A stretch of DNA of 64,000 nt from Diphasiastrum complanatum (lineage: Eukaryota > Streptophyta > Lycopodiopsida > Lycopodiales > Lycopodiaceae). This document shows positions 11,233 to 21,420 of the stretch, in pieces (within the stretch, counting starts at the first letter, position 1; the number at the start of each line of letters is the position of its first letter). Made by a program: the position numbers and the translations under genes. Below the pieces are notes generated by a model. It had not been told where the DNA came from. It made no database searches and saw only the letters and a list, made by a program, of their open reading frames with translations. The stretch is from positions 9,640,243-9,704,242 of the forward strand of contig CM055095.1 in NCBI GenBank assembly GCA_029204225.1. Direction: 5' to 3'.

Positions 11233-11244
11233 GCTCTGATACCA
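11233..11244 (-). other. Primer-binding site, initiator tRNA-Met
   Basis: The minus strand reads TGGTATCAGAGC and directly abuts the inner edge of the right LTR at 11245, as in complete copia elements. It shows that the element keeps the sequence needed to prime reverse transcription in trans. Confidence 0.9.
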
Positions 11245-11663
11245 TGTAGGAATCCAAAATCAAGACTATTCATTAACACAAAGTATTCTCAAAGAGAAGA
11301 GAAGGATGGTTAGATGACCCTCTTGTAGAAACTTGTGGACAACCAATATGAACAGTAGATTGCTTAACAAAAGTGTGTCTCATACAAATGAATGGCTACA
11401 TATAAGTAGTTCAAGATGGCTATGTACCTTCATGACTGTTGGCTGTCCAATAACTTGACTAATGGCTATCTAGCTACCATAAGTTACATAAAATAATTAC
11501 GTACTCCAAATAACAAGTTAGGTACTTAATTCACATGTATAGGCCCCTAGTGGACCCACGAGTCCCTACAAGTTAGTTTCATATTAACTTGGGCCTAAAA
11601 TATAAATGACCATGGTTACACAGATCTCGACCTTTTGGGTCATAGTAACCTATGGCTTCTACA
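11245..11663 (-). repeat. 5' LTR of the minimal copia element
   Basis: It starts TGTAGGAATCC and ends CTTCTACA on the plus strand. It matches the left LTR over its whole length. Confidence 0.85.
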
Positions 11664-12103
11664 TCATTTACATTTATTATTCTAACATGTATGTTCATTG
11701 TTTTGGAGCGGCTCATAAAAGTGTATGGAAGCTTGAGGATGACAGTGGTTTCAAACCATTGGGCAGAGTGGGGCCCACCATCACGAGATGCCAGGGCCAA
11801 GAGATTTGAGGCGATCATGATGGGGACTTCATTTTGGGATGATGCACGTTCTTGAGACTTGAATGCTCAAACTTCACTCTTGATTGTTTGCAGGCTGGAA
11901 GAAGTAAGAGGCCTATTTCTAGACAGGTGGTAGTGGTTCCATCAACCTCTGCATGTCGTGGCTTGCTTGCTTCATCCACTATGGAGGAAGGAAGATCAAT
12001 TCCATGATCGAGAGCTCAGGCAAGGATGACATGCCTATGTCTCTTTTGTCTATCCTGATCCCAGGGATTAAGATGCACTCATGGATGACTTGAATTTATT
12101 CAG
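11664..12103 (+). pseudogene. hAT transposase exons before the dimerisation domain
   Basis: Downstream of the copia insertion the frame resumes with LERLIKVYGSLRMTVVSNHW and FEAIMMGTSFWDDARS, matching the hAT segment before the C-terminal domain. A further exon-like block (about 11894-12103) encodes LLWRKEDQFHDREL and DDLNLF and ends at a GTATGTAA donor. Stops and frame changes break the second block. Confidence 0.65.
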
Positions 12104-12262
12104 GTATGTAATTAGTAAATTGTAATAGGTATTCATGTATGTATTCATATATGTAGTATGTAAATTTGTAATGAAGTCTAAGCTAGTTAAAACCTGATAG
12201 TAGTAAGCATTTAGTATTTACTATTTTGAATGGTCATTGGTGATGAATGTTGAATGTTTAGG

Positions 12263-12541
12263 ACCAAGCGCCTCAATTTCGTTCGTGTAGCTGCCATGTT
12301 GAGGGAAGGGCAATTGCGCCCTGTTTCATGGTGGATGAAGTACGGGAATGATGTTCCCAAGTTGCAGAAACTTGCCATCCGCGTCCTCTCACAAGATTGC
12401 ACAACAATTGTATGTGAGAGAAATTGGAGTGTGTTCTCTCTGATTCATACGAAGAGGAGGAACAAACTTTCTTTCTATGCGTTGCACGCAACCCATCACA
12501 GTCTCAAATATCCAAGAACTCGCAGAAATTATAAACAGTAA
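12263..12541 (+). pseudogene. hAT transposase last exon: dimerisation domain
   Basis: It follows a TTTAG acceptor and reads TKRLNFVRVAAMLREGQLRP, then SWWMKYGNDVPKLQKLAIRV and CERNWSVFSLIHTKRRNKLS. WW...P.LQ.LA..VLSQ and CERNWS.F..IHTK.RN are the signature of the hAT C-terminal dimerisation domain. The exon itself is open to a stop at 12539-12541. Confidence 0.85.
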
Positions 12542-12851
12542 AGTTATAAATTATAGTTACAACTTTGAACTTACAATGCACTGACCATTGACTACTTGGC
12601 ACTAAGTTCTAACTAGTAACAAATCACAAATTACAATTCAAGACAAGAGTCAAAAGTTTAAACTTTAAAGTTTAAAGTAAAAGCAATGAGCATAAATAAC
12701 AAGAGTGTCAAGCATGGCCTCAAGGATCAAGCCTGAGGCCCCATGAGTCTGAAGTCAATTGTCACATGTAATATGTATAACTATTATGCTAGAGCCTAGA
12801 GTATGCCACTATCATCTATGCTGAGTACTGAGTAGTGAGTGCCCCCCCCAT

Positions 12852-13083
12852 CTAGGCTCTAGTTGCCCGCCTCGGACGCTGTCGTCGTGGAGGCACTGGC
12901 ATGTCCTCAGGCTCAATGTCATCCTCCCCATCATCAGAGTCACCCTCATCCTCCTTCGATCCCTCACCCTCAGTGGCGGATTCCTCATCTGAGTCAAAGC
13001 CAAAGGGACTCTTAGAGGTGTCTGAGACTGCTGCATGGCTCAGACCCTCTCCTGCGCTCCTAGTCCTACGTGCTGCAGCTTGA
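12852..13083 (-). other. Acidic open frame, possible transposase tail
   Basis: The frame reads ARRTRSAGEGLSHAAVSDTS and then a Ser/Asp/Glu/Gly-rich tract, ending PPRRQRPRRATRA. Such acidic-then-basic tails occur at the C-termini of plant hAT transposases, but this is on the opposite strand from the hAT relic and has no domain. Its opposite strand is also open (Ser-rich). Identity unknown. Confidence 0.3.
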
Positions 13084-13487
13084 GTGGTAGGCCCTTTTTT
13101 TTTTAACCCTGTTCTGATACTGAAATTGGATATGCCTGATAAGAAGGATATATGACATAAAAGTAAGAAAATAATTGACCTGACCAGATTTGGATAGACA
13201 CAGATTTGGACCTGATCCATTATAGATTTGGACAAACAAATAGGACTTAATCCATAATAGAAGTTTTGGTCCAAAATAGGACTTGACCACACAAACACAA
13301 ATTTCTGGTTTTTATTGGCATTTTTTTGGCCTTTTTTTAGAATTTTTTTGGGTTGTTTTTGTTGGGAAATTGAAAATAATAATAATTAATTAATTAATTG
13401 TACGGTTCACCACGGTTTTGGCCAAAATTTTTAGTGAACCGTACGGTTCACTAAACCGTGGTGAACTGTGGACGGCTCATTGATACA

Positions 13488-13490
<3 letters not shown>
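13084..13490. repeat. Palindromic AT-rich stretch
   Basis: A 26-bp perfect palindrome is centred between 13442 and 13443 (core AGTGAACCGTACGGTTCACT at 13433-13452). Flanking arms GTACGGTTCACCACGGTTT (about 13400) and AAACCGTGGTGAACTGTG (about 13453) form a second, longer pairing. (AATT)n precedes it. This looks like a small foldback or MITE fragment. Confidence 0.7.
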
Positions 13491-13532
<42 letters not shown>

Positions 13533-13868
13533 CATAGATGCACGACGTTTCTAGAAACGCGTTCAGAAATGCTTTTCTGGTTTGGGAATGCGTTTCCCAT
13601 AAACGTTTTTTTTTAGATTTTATTTATTTTTATTTTTGTGGGCAATATGGGTATCAAATTATAGCTCTAATCAAGGGCATTGCATTTATGTAGGTTGCCG
13701 AGTGTTTCGATTACACTATGGTATGGTTTAGGTGCAACAATCCTTGTTGGATTCTGTCAATCTCTATGAATTTTTAAAGACCTGTTTTTAATTTTTTTCT
13801 AGCGATTTTGGATCCGGAAACGCGTTTCTAGAAACGTTTTTCTCCAGAAACGCGTTTATGGGCAACTA

Positions 13869-13918
<50 letters not shown>

Positions 13919-14037
13919 TAGATGCTTGCCACTTTCCGAAACGCATTTCGGGATTGTCTCGGAACATGTTTTCTTTTTTTGCAATATTGGTGTCAAAAGT
14001 TAGGGTTTTTTATGGTATTTTTTGCAAATTTTTTTAT
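13491..14037. repeat. Two (AT)n tracts each followed by a related repeat
   Basis: (AT)n at about 13491-13531 and 13870-13917 are each followed by CATAGATGC, a segment with AAACGCGTTTC-like motifs, then GCAATATGGGTATCAAA or GCAATATTGGTGTCAAA. The shared order suggests two copies of one dispersed repeat that ends or starts in the AT microsatellite. No coding potential. Confidence 0.6.
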
Positions 14038-14762
14038 GTACTGTAGGAGCCCACAAATCTTTGATAATACCTACTTACGTGTTGTTGATTCACTGATTCA
14101 TGATGCATTGATTCAATGGTTCACTGGTTCACAGGGACGGGGGCCTGTGCTCATCAAACTGTCATGACCATGTTATGTGGAGGCCTTTTGCAAATCGTCA
14201 GAGCTATGGATATCTAGCCCTAGAATGCCCTATGCATCATATCTATTGTTGATGCACTAGTTAGACATGCACTGATTGGAAACCATACTTCACAACATAC
14301 TTTTACAACATACAGATCAAATCAACATACAGACCAGTCATTTCCCTTGGCCACTTGGCCCCTATTTCACATGAGTGGCAGTAGCTGAGCCTATGTCGAT
14401 GTCTCTACATGACCTCTAATATTTTGACAACTCACGAGAGCAAAAGTTGTATTTATCAACATTATAGGTCACTTGGCCCTCATGTTTGGTCTGTTCAAAG
14501 ACATGTTAGAACATGATTTAGGGTTACCATTTACTGCAGGAGCCTACTGATCCCTGATAATATGTAGGTATTGTTGATTCACTGATTCCTGACAAATTGA
14601 TTCATTGGTTCATTGATTTAGGGTTTAGGGTCTGTGCTCGTCACACTGTCATGACCGTGTTATGTGGAGCTCAGACAACAAAATGTTAGAGCTGTGGTTA
14701 TCTAGACATGGAACGCCCTACGCATCATATCTATTGCTGATGCACTGATTAGGATCATTTGA
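14038..14762. repeat. About 230-bp duplication, period about 490 bp
   Basis: The block from CTGTAGGAGCCCACAAATC (about 14041) to GTTGATGCACTAGTTAG (about 14270) recurs from CTGCAGGAGCCTACTGATC (about 14534) to GCTGATGCACTGATTAG (about 14755). Shared landmarks include GTTGATTCACTGATTC, CTGTCATGACC and TTATGTGGAG. The copies are clearly diverged. No reading frame explains the conservation. Confidence 0.8.
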
Positions 14763-15158
14763 ATTAGCTTGGCTTTGAGAATAGGATATGTAGATCAGAT
14801 ATCAGGAGCATCAGTCAAGCAATGTGATTGAACCATACACTCAAATTTGATTTTGCTTCATTAAAGTCTAGGACTCTTAGAGTATTTCTGAACTAAACCC
14901 TAAATCATAGAAGGAATCAAATTGAAGTTTGAGGGCATTCATAGCATTTGGAAATTTGGCATTATTTTACTACCTCCATTTAAGAGAATGGTCAGATATG
15001 TTTTCCATGTCTATAGATCACATTTTCCTATACCTATAAAACATATGAGTTTTTCAATGTGTTCGCAAATTTTTTTAAAACCTAAAAGAATTTCGATTTA
15101 TTGGCATAATAACAACCTAACCCTGGTGATCAATTCAATTAATAATATTTATTATGTA

Positions 15159-15214
<56 letters not shown>

Positions 15215-15421
15215 TAGTTGTGTTCCGGGTTTCGTTTGGGCACTCTATTGTCTCGATGACGGGCGGCTGGAGGTCAAAGGCGACAAAGAATGTGAGTACG
15301 AAATATGTGCTTGTACTCCAGAGAAAGAGAGAGAAAGAGAGAGGGAGAGAGAGAGAGAGAAAGAAACTTAGGTTTTAGAAAAAGGGAGAGGGAAATACTA
15401 GTGTGTTTGAGGTTTAGGAAA

Positions 15422-15489
<68 letters not shown>

Positions 15490-15700
15490 GTGTAGGGTGG
15501 ATGGAGTACATGTGTGATTTTACTCTTTCAATTGCTCAGAAAGATATGAAAACTCATATCAAACCTTTAATGAAAACAAACCTTGAGTGGAAGCTCGTTG
15601 AGAGAGAGTGGTAGCTCATAGTAAATTTTAAGAAACTCGTTGAGAAAAGAGCCACTCGTTGGAAAGAGCAAAAGATCAGTTCATTGAGAGCTTGAGAAGC
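14763..15700. repeat. (AT)n at 15163 and (GA)n at 15320-15486
   Basis: About twenty-four AT units (15163-15211) and a GAGAAAGAGAGA-rich block with a pure (GA)n core (about 15438-15486). The Arg/Glu-repeat frames here are simple-sequence artefacts. No gene recognised between. Confidence 0.85.
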
Positions 15701-16090
15701 TTTGTTGAGCTACTCACTGAGTCTGAGCAACGTGTTTGAGGAGAGCTTGCATCCCCCCTATTCTCTGCTCGAAACGGCAGGAAGACGACTACACGACCTG
15801 AACCCCCTCCTCTTGGTGCTTGATGGTAGTTATAGCCTCCCCAGCTATCGCCTGCTCCTTATTCTTGGAAGACGATCTACAAATGGCCCGCTCCTCCTCT
15901 ATTCGAAGGTGTTCTTGATCTGTACGACGGCGTGGATCGGGCTAGCCGTGTGGAAGAATGCAATCTTCTAGGAGCAGGTCAGAGATCAGCCTTCAGACGC
16001 CCTTGTGCAGGTTAGCCAGCTCCGAGGAGGCTCTGAAACCGTCCAAGAGCGCAGGACTTTGAGCCTAGAATGCTCAGCCAACATACAATT
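15701..16090. other. Unidentified open stretch
   Basis: A plus-strand frame (15702-15971) is open but lacks domains. It lies just downstream, in the minus-strand sense, of the TPR-SET pseudogene and might be a decayed continuation of it or unrelated DNA. I cannot decide. Confidence 0.3.
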
Positions 16091-16882
16091 TCATGACTCC
16101 GATCCAACAGTAGAAACAATCTTCCCTGCACGGATCGATCTACGTAGTACAACGGAGGGCATGCGGGAGTCCCACTCAGATTCATTGCTACTCAAATTGC
16201 GGGTGCGTGATTCTCCAAACTTTTGCCAAAGCACAAATGTAGCGTAGGCAGAGGGAGAGGGGGAGGAACTTTTGGACATCTTTGTGGAAAATAATTTCCG
16301 ACCACGCATGCTCTTATCAGCCATTCTAATGTCAACAACACCCACATAGTCACTATAGTTGGGAATTGACGTTGATTTGTTGGAGTCATCGAGAAGGAAA
16401 TTCACAAACTGATATTCGCCATACTCACTGTCAGCATATGAATTCTACATTTGTCAAGAGAATCTCGAATTTCCTCTTGCCTCGAAAACTGTTGCAGTCC
16501 CACCTCCAGGCACTCACAAGACTGTTTATGCTGCACAGAGCTCTAGCTTTGCGATGGAAACTCTTCAAAAGCGATGGGGCTGAGTCTAAACCCAGTTCTA
16601 GGGTCTTGTCAGCAAGTGCCTTCTCGAATTTGTGCAGCCTTAGCCATGCCTCTGCTCTTGGTCGCTGCGTCAATGCATTTGGAACATAGCTCAATCGCTC
16701 CTAGCCACAACAATGCTGCCATCAATACATCGCTTAAGGTAGGGCTCCTTCACCGCAACAGCTCTGCCCTTGGGGAACAGCCTCCGCACAACTATTTTGA
16801 ACATGAATTCTCTCTCACACACATATAAGCTTATAGTAGACATCATACCCTTGTCCCTTGGTACTAGCCCTTTTGGGGTCAA
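16091..16882 (-). pseudogene. TPR-SET domain protein pseudogene fragment
   Basis: Read on the minus strand with two frame changes (near 16690 and 16420), this gives a TPR-like segment (RAEAWLRLHKFEKALADKTL, RKARALCSI) followed by NFLLDDSNKSTSIPNYSDYV and IRMADKSMRGRKLFSTK. The order TPR helices, then a DYVG.V.IRM..K..GR.LF.TK segment, is that of plant TPR-containing SET proteins, probable lysine methyltransferases or relatives. Only the start of the SET part is present. TPR and SET pieces lie close together with no intron evident, which would suit a retro-copy or a captured fragment. Non-functional as it stands. Confidence 0.55.
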
Positions 16883-16899
16883 GTGGGAAAAAGGTGGGT

Positions 16900-18357
16900 G
16901 GCTAGGCAGTGGGGATGGGATCCCACGCGCGGCCTGCAGATGCGCTCATTGCGTGACATCGTCTTTTGGACCAAATTGTTGCCGCTTTCCATTGCCGACA
17001 AACTCTGAGACTTACCACCTAAAACATCACATGGTCAAACCTTAAATGTGCCACATCCAAATCACTAAGATCAAAAGACATTATGAAGAGGATTAAAATT
17101 GCAAATCCATACAGGTATTAACAACAAGTATTTATAAGTGCAAAGAAATTTCAAGGAGCTCATGAATAGATTTGCATGAGCCTTAAAATATGAGGGATGA
17201 TGATCGAATCAATTGGTTTCTGTGCTTTGACATTTGCAAGGAAGCAATGATGTGTTTGTCCATATTTGTTCTATTTGAGTTTGATAGTTGGTTGTTGGTT
17301 CAGTGGATGCAATTTGGAATTTATAAGAAGAAAATAGTTTTTTGAGTGTTTGGAAAGGGGTGGTACTACTTAATGTGTTTATAATCGCCGAGTATTATGG
17401 ATGGAATATTTGTTGGCAAGTTTTGTAGCAATTGTTTTAAGGTTTTAAAAAATGTCGGAAGGTTTGTATACGATGGTCTGTATAGAGCTATGATGTGTAT
17501 TGCATGTCTTGTGTGATTGTTAAATGTAGCTATTATGAATTCAGTTTACGATGATTTTTTTGTGTGCATTCAATGTCAAAGACGTTTGTGTAACAATGAC
17601 GAACCGTGCTTGCTAGGACAAGTTATGGAATGAAAGTTTTGTTTGAAGTACTTTTCATGATTTCTTTCATATGGTTCTTGTAGGCATAATATGTGAGATG
17701 CTATAAGATTGTAATCTGCTATGATGTTTTTGTGATGTGCATCTAATGATCTAGTGTAGTGTTTGTATTATTAGATGTGTTTTTACTTTGTTTTGTATGT
17801 TTGGAATAATATGATACAAATTTATAATTGTCAGTTTGCATTGAATTTCTGCATGTATGCGAAGATGTATGTGAAAATGTTCATTTCTTAGTGGTCGTGT
17901 TTTTCTTTGATTCTAGATAGTGCAGTATATGTTAGGCCATGTTGTTTGATTCCAATGGGATCAAATGCCATCTTGTCAAGAGCAAGTCCTTATGCCCATT
18001 GAATTGTACGTGCTGTAGTGTTTTTTTGGTGAATCTATTGTTGATGTTTGGTTTGATTTGATTTGAATTTCTTTAACAATTTGACATATTGGTGTCTATG
18101 TATGTTCAATGTTTTCTACGTATAAAAGTTGAAGCTTGTGTTTTGTGCGTCTTCCGATTTTCATGTTCGTAAATTGTATCCATATCATAGGTTCATTACA
18201 TTCTAGCATTGCATTTTCGAACATGCCTTCTGCTCCATTCACAAGACCATCTTCAATGTGATAACTTTTAGCACATAATTCGACTATGATCCATTTTTAA
18301 AATTTTGATTTGCTCATGCAAACCACTTGTCAAAGCAATACCATTTTGCAATAAGTT
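16900..18357. other. AT-rich intergenic region, nothing recognised
   Basis: Stops are frequent in all frames and I see no protein family, LTR pair or strong repeat. The right end adjoins the inverted-repeat arm at 18358. Confidence 0.5.
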
Positions 18358-19660
18358 TATGAAACGATTAAAATATAAAGATAAGTATAGTTGCCTATTG
18401 CAAAACTAGTTGTTCACGATTTCTTGCTATGATGAGTAATGGCCAACGTTTATGGCCAGTTGCCCGCGACCTACAACAACCGGTAAAGCAAAGAACAACA
18501 TAACATGCTTTTTTGTAACATTATATTTTGTTGAAAAAAACCTTAACAAAACTTTCGTATTATACTTTGTTAAGTGCTTCGGTAATCAAAAGAGTGCTAA
18601 GCATCGTACATGAAATCCTTATACTAGTATGGTTGCTTAGCAATATAAATGACATTCCTATACTATTCTTATATTCGTCGTTCTTGGAAACGAGTGGTAA
18701 AAGAAGCAAAATTGTTAGTCTAAGTGCATTCAGTCCGGTTTCGTCGTAAGTGACGAACATATGTATCTTAAATATATAAAGATATAGAGTACTTCCTATG
18801 AACTTCATAACGTATACATCATTATTAAAACCCATGAAGGCTCTATCGATTTAGTACCTTAGAAGTGTGAGCCAAGTTAGTGCCCTAATATTCCATGATT
18901 AGTGGTCGTATATATTGCATGAGAAAGTGAAGAAGGTGACATTGTATCCAAGTTGGGTGTAGCAAGTACTAAGTAGATTAGGTAGTGTGCAAGGTGCAAT
19001 GTAGGCTCACGATGAATTGCATCAAAATCGCATGGATAAGAGAGAATACTAGTTAGCAAAGACCCTAAAAAAGTGAATTTTGGAACGTAAATTGTTGTTT
19101 CATATGTATAGTTGTCATATCTTGACTACTATGGTAGACCTTTTTGATGTTTGGTTAAGTTAGTGTAACTAGTGTGACAATACTGTAATAGCTAGTTACT
19201 ACATTCAACTGTGATCTCATTGGTTCTATGTAGATGAGCTTCATCATTTATAGAAGTACAGGAGTAAGTAAAGTGAAATGATTATCATCCAATAAATTGT
19301 AATACAATAAAGTTGAGAATGTGCTGTAAAAGGCATTGTAACTAAACAAATTCCAAATAGAGTGCACAATATACCATCTTACTAGTTTATGTGTCTGTCT
19401 TATGGCCAATAAGTCGTTGGCATGGAGCCTCAAGCTACAATGTTTGATTGAAAAGCATTAAAGCAGGTAGAAATATCCAGAAAATGGCCATCAAAAAGTA
19501 AAAAAGGTTTTAGCCAGTAAAATGAAACCAAAAAAGTGTTCATTCGGTCGTATACCTCCAAAAAATGGCCAATACTAAGTAGAGCAGGTCGCAACTAGCA
19601 TAAAGAGGCTAGTAGCAGGTTACATCCAATCACAACGAGCATAAAGAGGCTTGAATATTG
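18358..19660 (-). repeat. Right arm of the 1.3-kb inverted repeat pair
   Basis: This is the inverted partner of 3240-4560, shared over nearly the whole length with substitutions and short indels. The segment encoding YDETGLNALRLTILLLLP appears on the minus strand at about 18680-18755, as on the plus strand at 4165. Homology stops at about 18358; beyond it the two loci differ. Confidence 0.85.
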
Positions 19661-20328
19661 TAGTGTTGATGTATTCAACAAAACAGACAAAACAATCAGA
19701 GATTTATCAGTTACAAATAACTATAGAGAAGCATGCATTCTGACATGATACTGAATGCAATAAGAAGGATAGATTGATTTAGTAAGTATCATATAATGAT
19801 GAGAGCGCAAAACAATAACGGATGAAACCACGTACTTTAAACTATCTCTGAGTAATTGAAAACTCTGTCTGATGCAATTATGTTGATAAGCAGTAAGCGC
19901 GAATAATAATACTCTAATAGAACGCTAATCAGGTCGCAATCACATTTGGTAAATATTCGTAATGCGCTTGCATTCATCCAGTTAGGACTTTACGAAAATT
20001 TACTTGCAAAGAAGTTAGGGCAAGTCTTTAGCTTCATATCAACTGGAACAATAGTTGTCGTTCTTCGACATGGTCGACTCCTTCGACTTTTGTTGGTGTC
20101 GTCGATAAGTCGGATGCTGTCCGATATGTCGGAGCCACCTGTTGAGCGGTTTTCGAGTATTTGTGCAGACTGTGTAGAAACACAAATAAAACTGTGGAAC
20201 TGGATAATGAAAATGGATGAAGATTAAAAAACGATTATTCAGATAAATCACTCCGATAGTAGAATAATCCAACCCCCTTACTCTAAATCCATGACTGCTT
20301 TGACCTTCAAACTTAGTTCTACACAAAA
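19661..20328. other. Probable 3' part of a copia relic, no gene
   Basis: It lies downstream (minus-strand sense) of the RNase H frame ending at 20329, where a copia 3' untranslated region and LTR would be expected. No second LTR copy is present to confirm this. Confidence 0.3.
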
Positions 20329-20640
20329 CTATCTGTGTGCATCCAAGCTTAGTGCTTTAGTGAAAATATCCAATGTCCTATCTTGTGTTTGACAGTATTG
20401 CAAGTTTACCTCTTTGTTGAGAACTTTGCTTCTGACATAGTGATATTTAATTTCAATGTGCTTGTTCCTAGAATGAAATCTAGGGTTGGTTGATAAAGCA
20501 ATAGCACTTTGATTATCACAAAATAAAGTTGTCAGAGCATATTGTTTCAGATTAACATCTGAAAATAAGTATCTCAACCATACTGCTTCCTTTGTAGCTT
20601 GAGAGGCTGCTATATACTCTGATTCAATAGAAGATATAGC
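20329..20640 (-). pseudogene. copia RNase H fragment
   Basis: Motifs AISSIESEYIAASQATKEAV, LFCDNQSAIALSTNPRFHSR, HIEIKYHYVRSKV and DIFTKAL identify copia RNase H. The N-terminal part is replaced by a (GA)n microsatellite (about 20655-20717) that stays open on the minus strand as repeated Ser-Leu. It is not closely related to the RNase H at 10.7-11.2 kb. Confidence 0.85.
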
Positions 20641-20652
20641 AATCGAAGTTTG

Positions 20653-20654
<2 letters not shown>

Positions 20655-20717
<63 letters not shown>
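20655..20717. repeat. (GA)n microsatellite fused to an RNase H frame
   Basis: About thirty GA units abut the RNase H fragment where the RT-RNase H connection should be. On the minus strand it reads as (Ser-Leu)n in frame with RNase H. Confidence 0.9.
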
Positions 20718-20719
<2 letters not shown>

Positions 20720-20740
20720 CAAGGATGTTCAAGTCTCAAA

Positions 20741-21185
20741 TTGGCATAGTCTCCTACTCATAAGTACAAGAGGTATTCTTTTATTCTTGAAAAAGGCCTT
20801 CTCCCTTTTCTCCGACCAACTACTTCAAAGCGACAAGGATTCTAATCCAAGCCTTTCACTAGAAATCTAGTGGTTCTAGTTTAGAAAATGGACTCTCAAA
20901 TGAATCATGTGATTTTTTCTTTGTGCGTCAAGATCCCTCACACGATTCACGTGAGTCCCCTTCAACTTGCTTAACTTAGAGCCTTTACTTTAGGCCTCTA
21001 CATTATTTTATTCTACTCTAATGCCCAAGTCGACTGTTCTTAGAATACAAGTTATACTACTTTATTAACTATGCTTGCTAGATTGGGCTTATACATGCAT
21101 GAAGCTACTGTCCTTCCTTGCACTTGTTTAGCCTAGCTATACAGTAGGTCTACTTGACCAACACAAAAGCCTGATAGATGCGTTC
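20741..21185. other. Unrecognised stretch
   Basis: No family or long frame is visible between the microsatellite and the plus-strand RT remnant. Confidence 0.4.
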
Positions 21186-21420
21186 CACAAGTATTTATTT
21201 CTTATGACGAATCCATTATAGTATCCGAAGCCCTTTCCAGATCTAATGTAGACAAATGGTGTAAAGCAATTGAGGATGAATGTGCATCACTGATGGAGTC
21301 TTGTTATGTCTCCAGCCAAAGCAAAAGTCATAGACACCAAATGAGTATTCAAATTGAAGCTGAAATCAAATGGTTGCATTTTCAAGTGGAAAGCACATAA
21401 AAAACTTGTCTCAATATCTG
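21186..21420 (+). pseudogene. Heavily decayed copia RT start
   Basis: In shifting plus-strand frames one can read ALSRSNVDKWCKAIEDECAS and then KVIDTK.VFKLKLKSNG..KWKAH, matching the start of copia reverse transcriptase (WK.AM..E...L; W.FK.K...DG...R.KA). Opposite strand to the adjacent RNase H, so from a different insertion. Confidence 0.55.

Larger units (their letters stand above)
10310..11663 (-). mobile_element. Minimal Ty1/copia element: two LTRs, RNase H remnant, primer site
   Basis: Two direct LTRs (10310-10724 and 11245-11663, about 415-419 bp) flank only about 520 bp of internal DNA, which holds a copia RNase H domain and a tRNA-Met primer site. Gag, protease, integrase and reverse transcriptase are missing. 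The LTRs are nearly identical, so the insertion is young. Flanks (TATAT left, TCATT right) do not form a clean target duplication. The left LTR begins about 12 bp into a hAT exon that follows an AG at 10297, so it interrupts the hAT coding sequence. Confidence 0.85.
8460..12541 (+). mobile_element. hAT-family DNA transposon, multi-exon transposase relic
   Basis: Transposase pieces appear in correct order on the plus strand: BED zinc finger (8460-8640), pre-DUF659 region (8986-9290), DUF659-like core (9441-9641), core with the AHCLDLLVEDIG segment (9871-10122), pre-dimerisation region (11664-11853 and 11894-12103) and hAT dimerisation domain (12263-12541). Several gaps have intron-like borders, for example GTATGCAC after 9641, TTTTAG before 9441, CCTAG at 10297 and GTATGTAA after 12103. 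Frameshifts break at least the BED and core exons. A copia element sits inside (10310-11663). I did not find convincing terminal inverted repeats. Confidence 0.85.

Noticed and set aside
15702-15971. 89-codon plus-strand frame as a host gene
   Set aside because: No domain, no homologue recalled, and the antisense frame is equally open.
6877-20000. Downstream helicase-core exons of the 5958 gene
   Set aside because: I looked for AxTGxGKT, DEAD, SAT and HRIGRTGR-like segments in the plus-strand frames and saw none; the region is filled with transposons.
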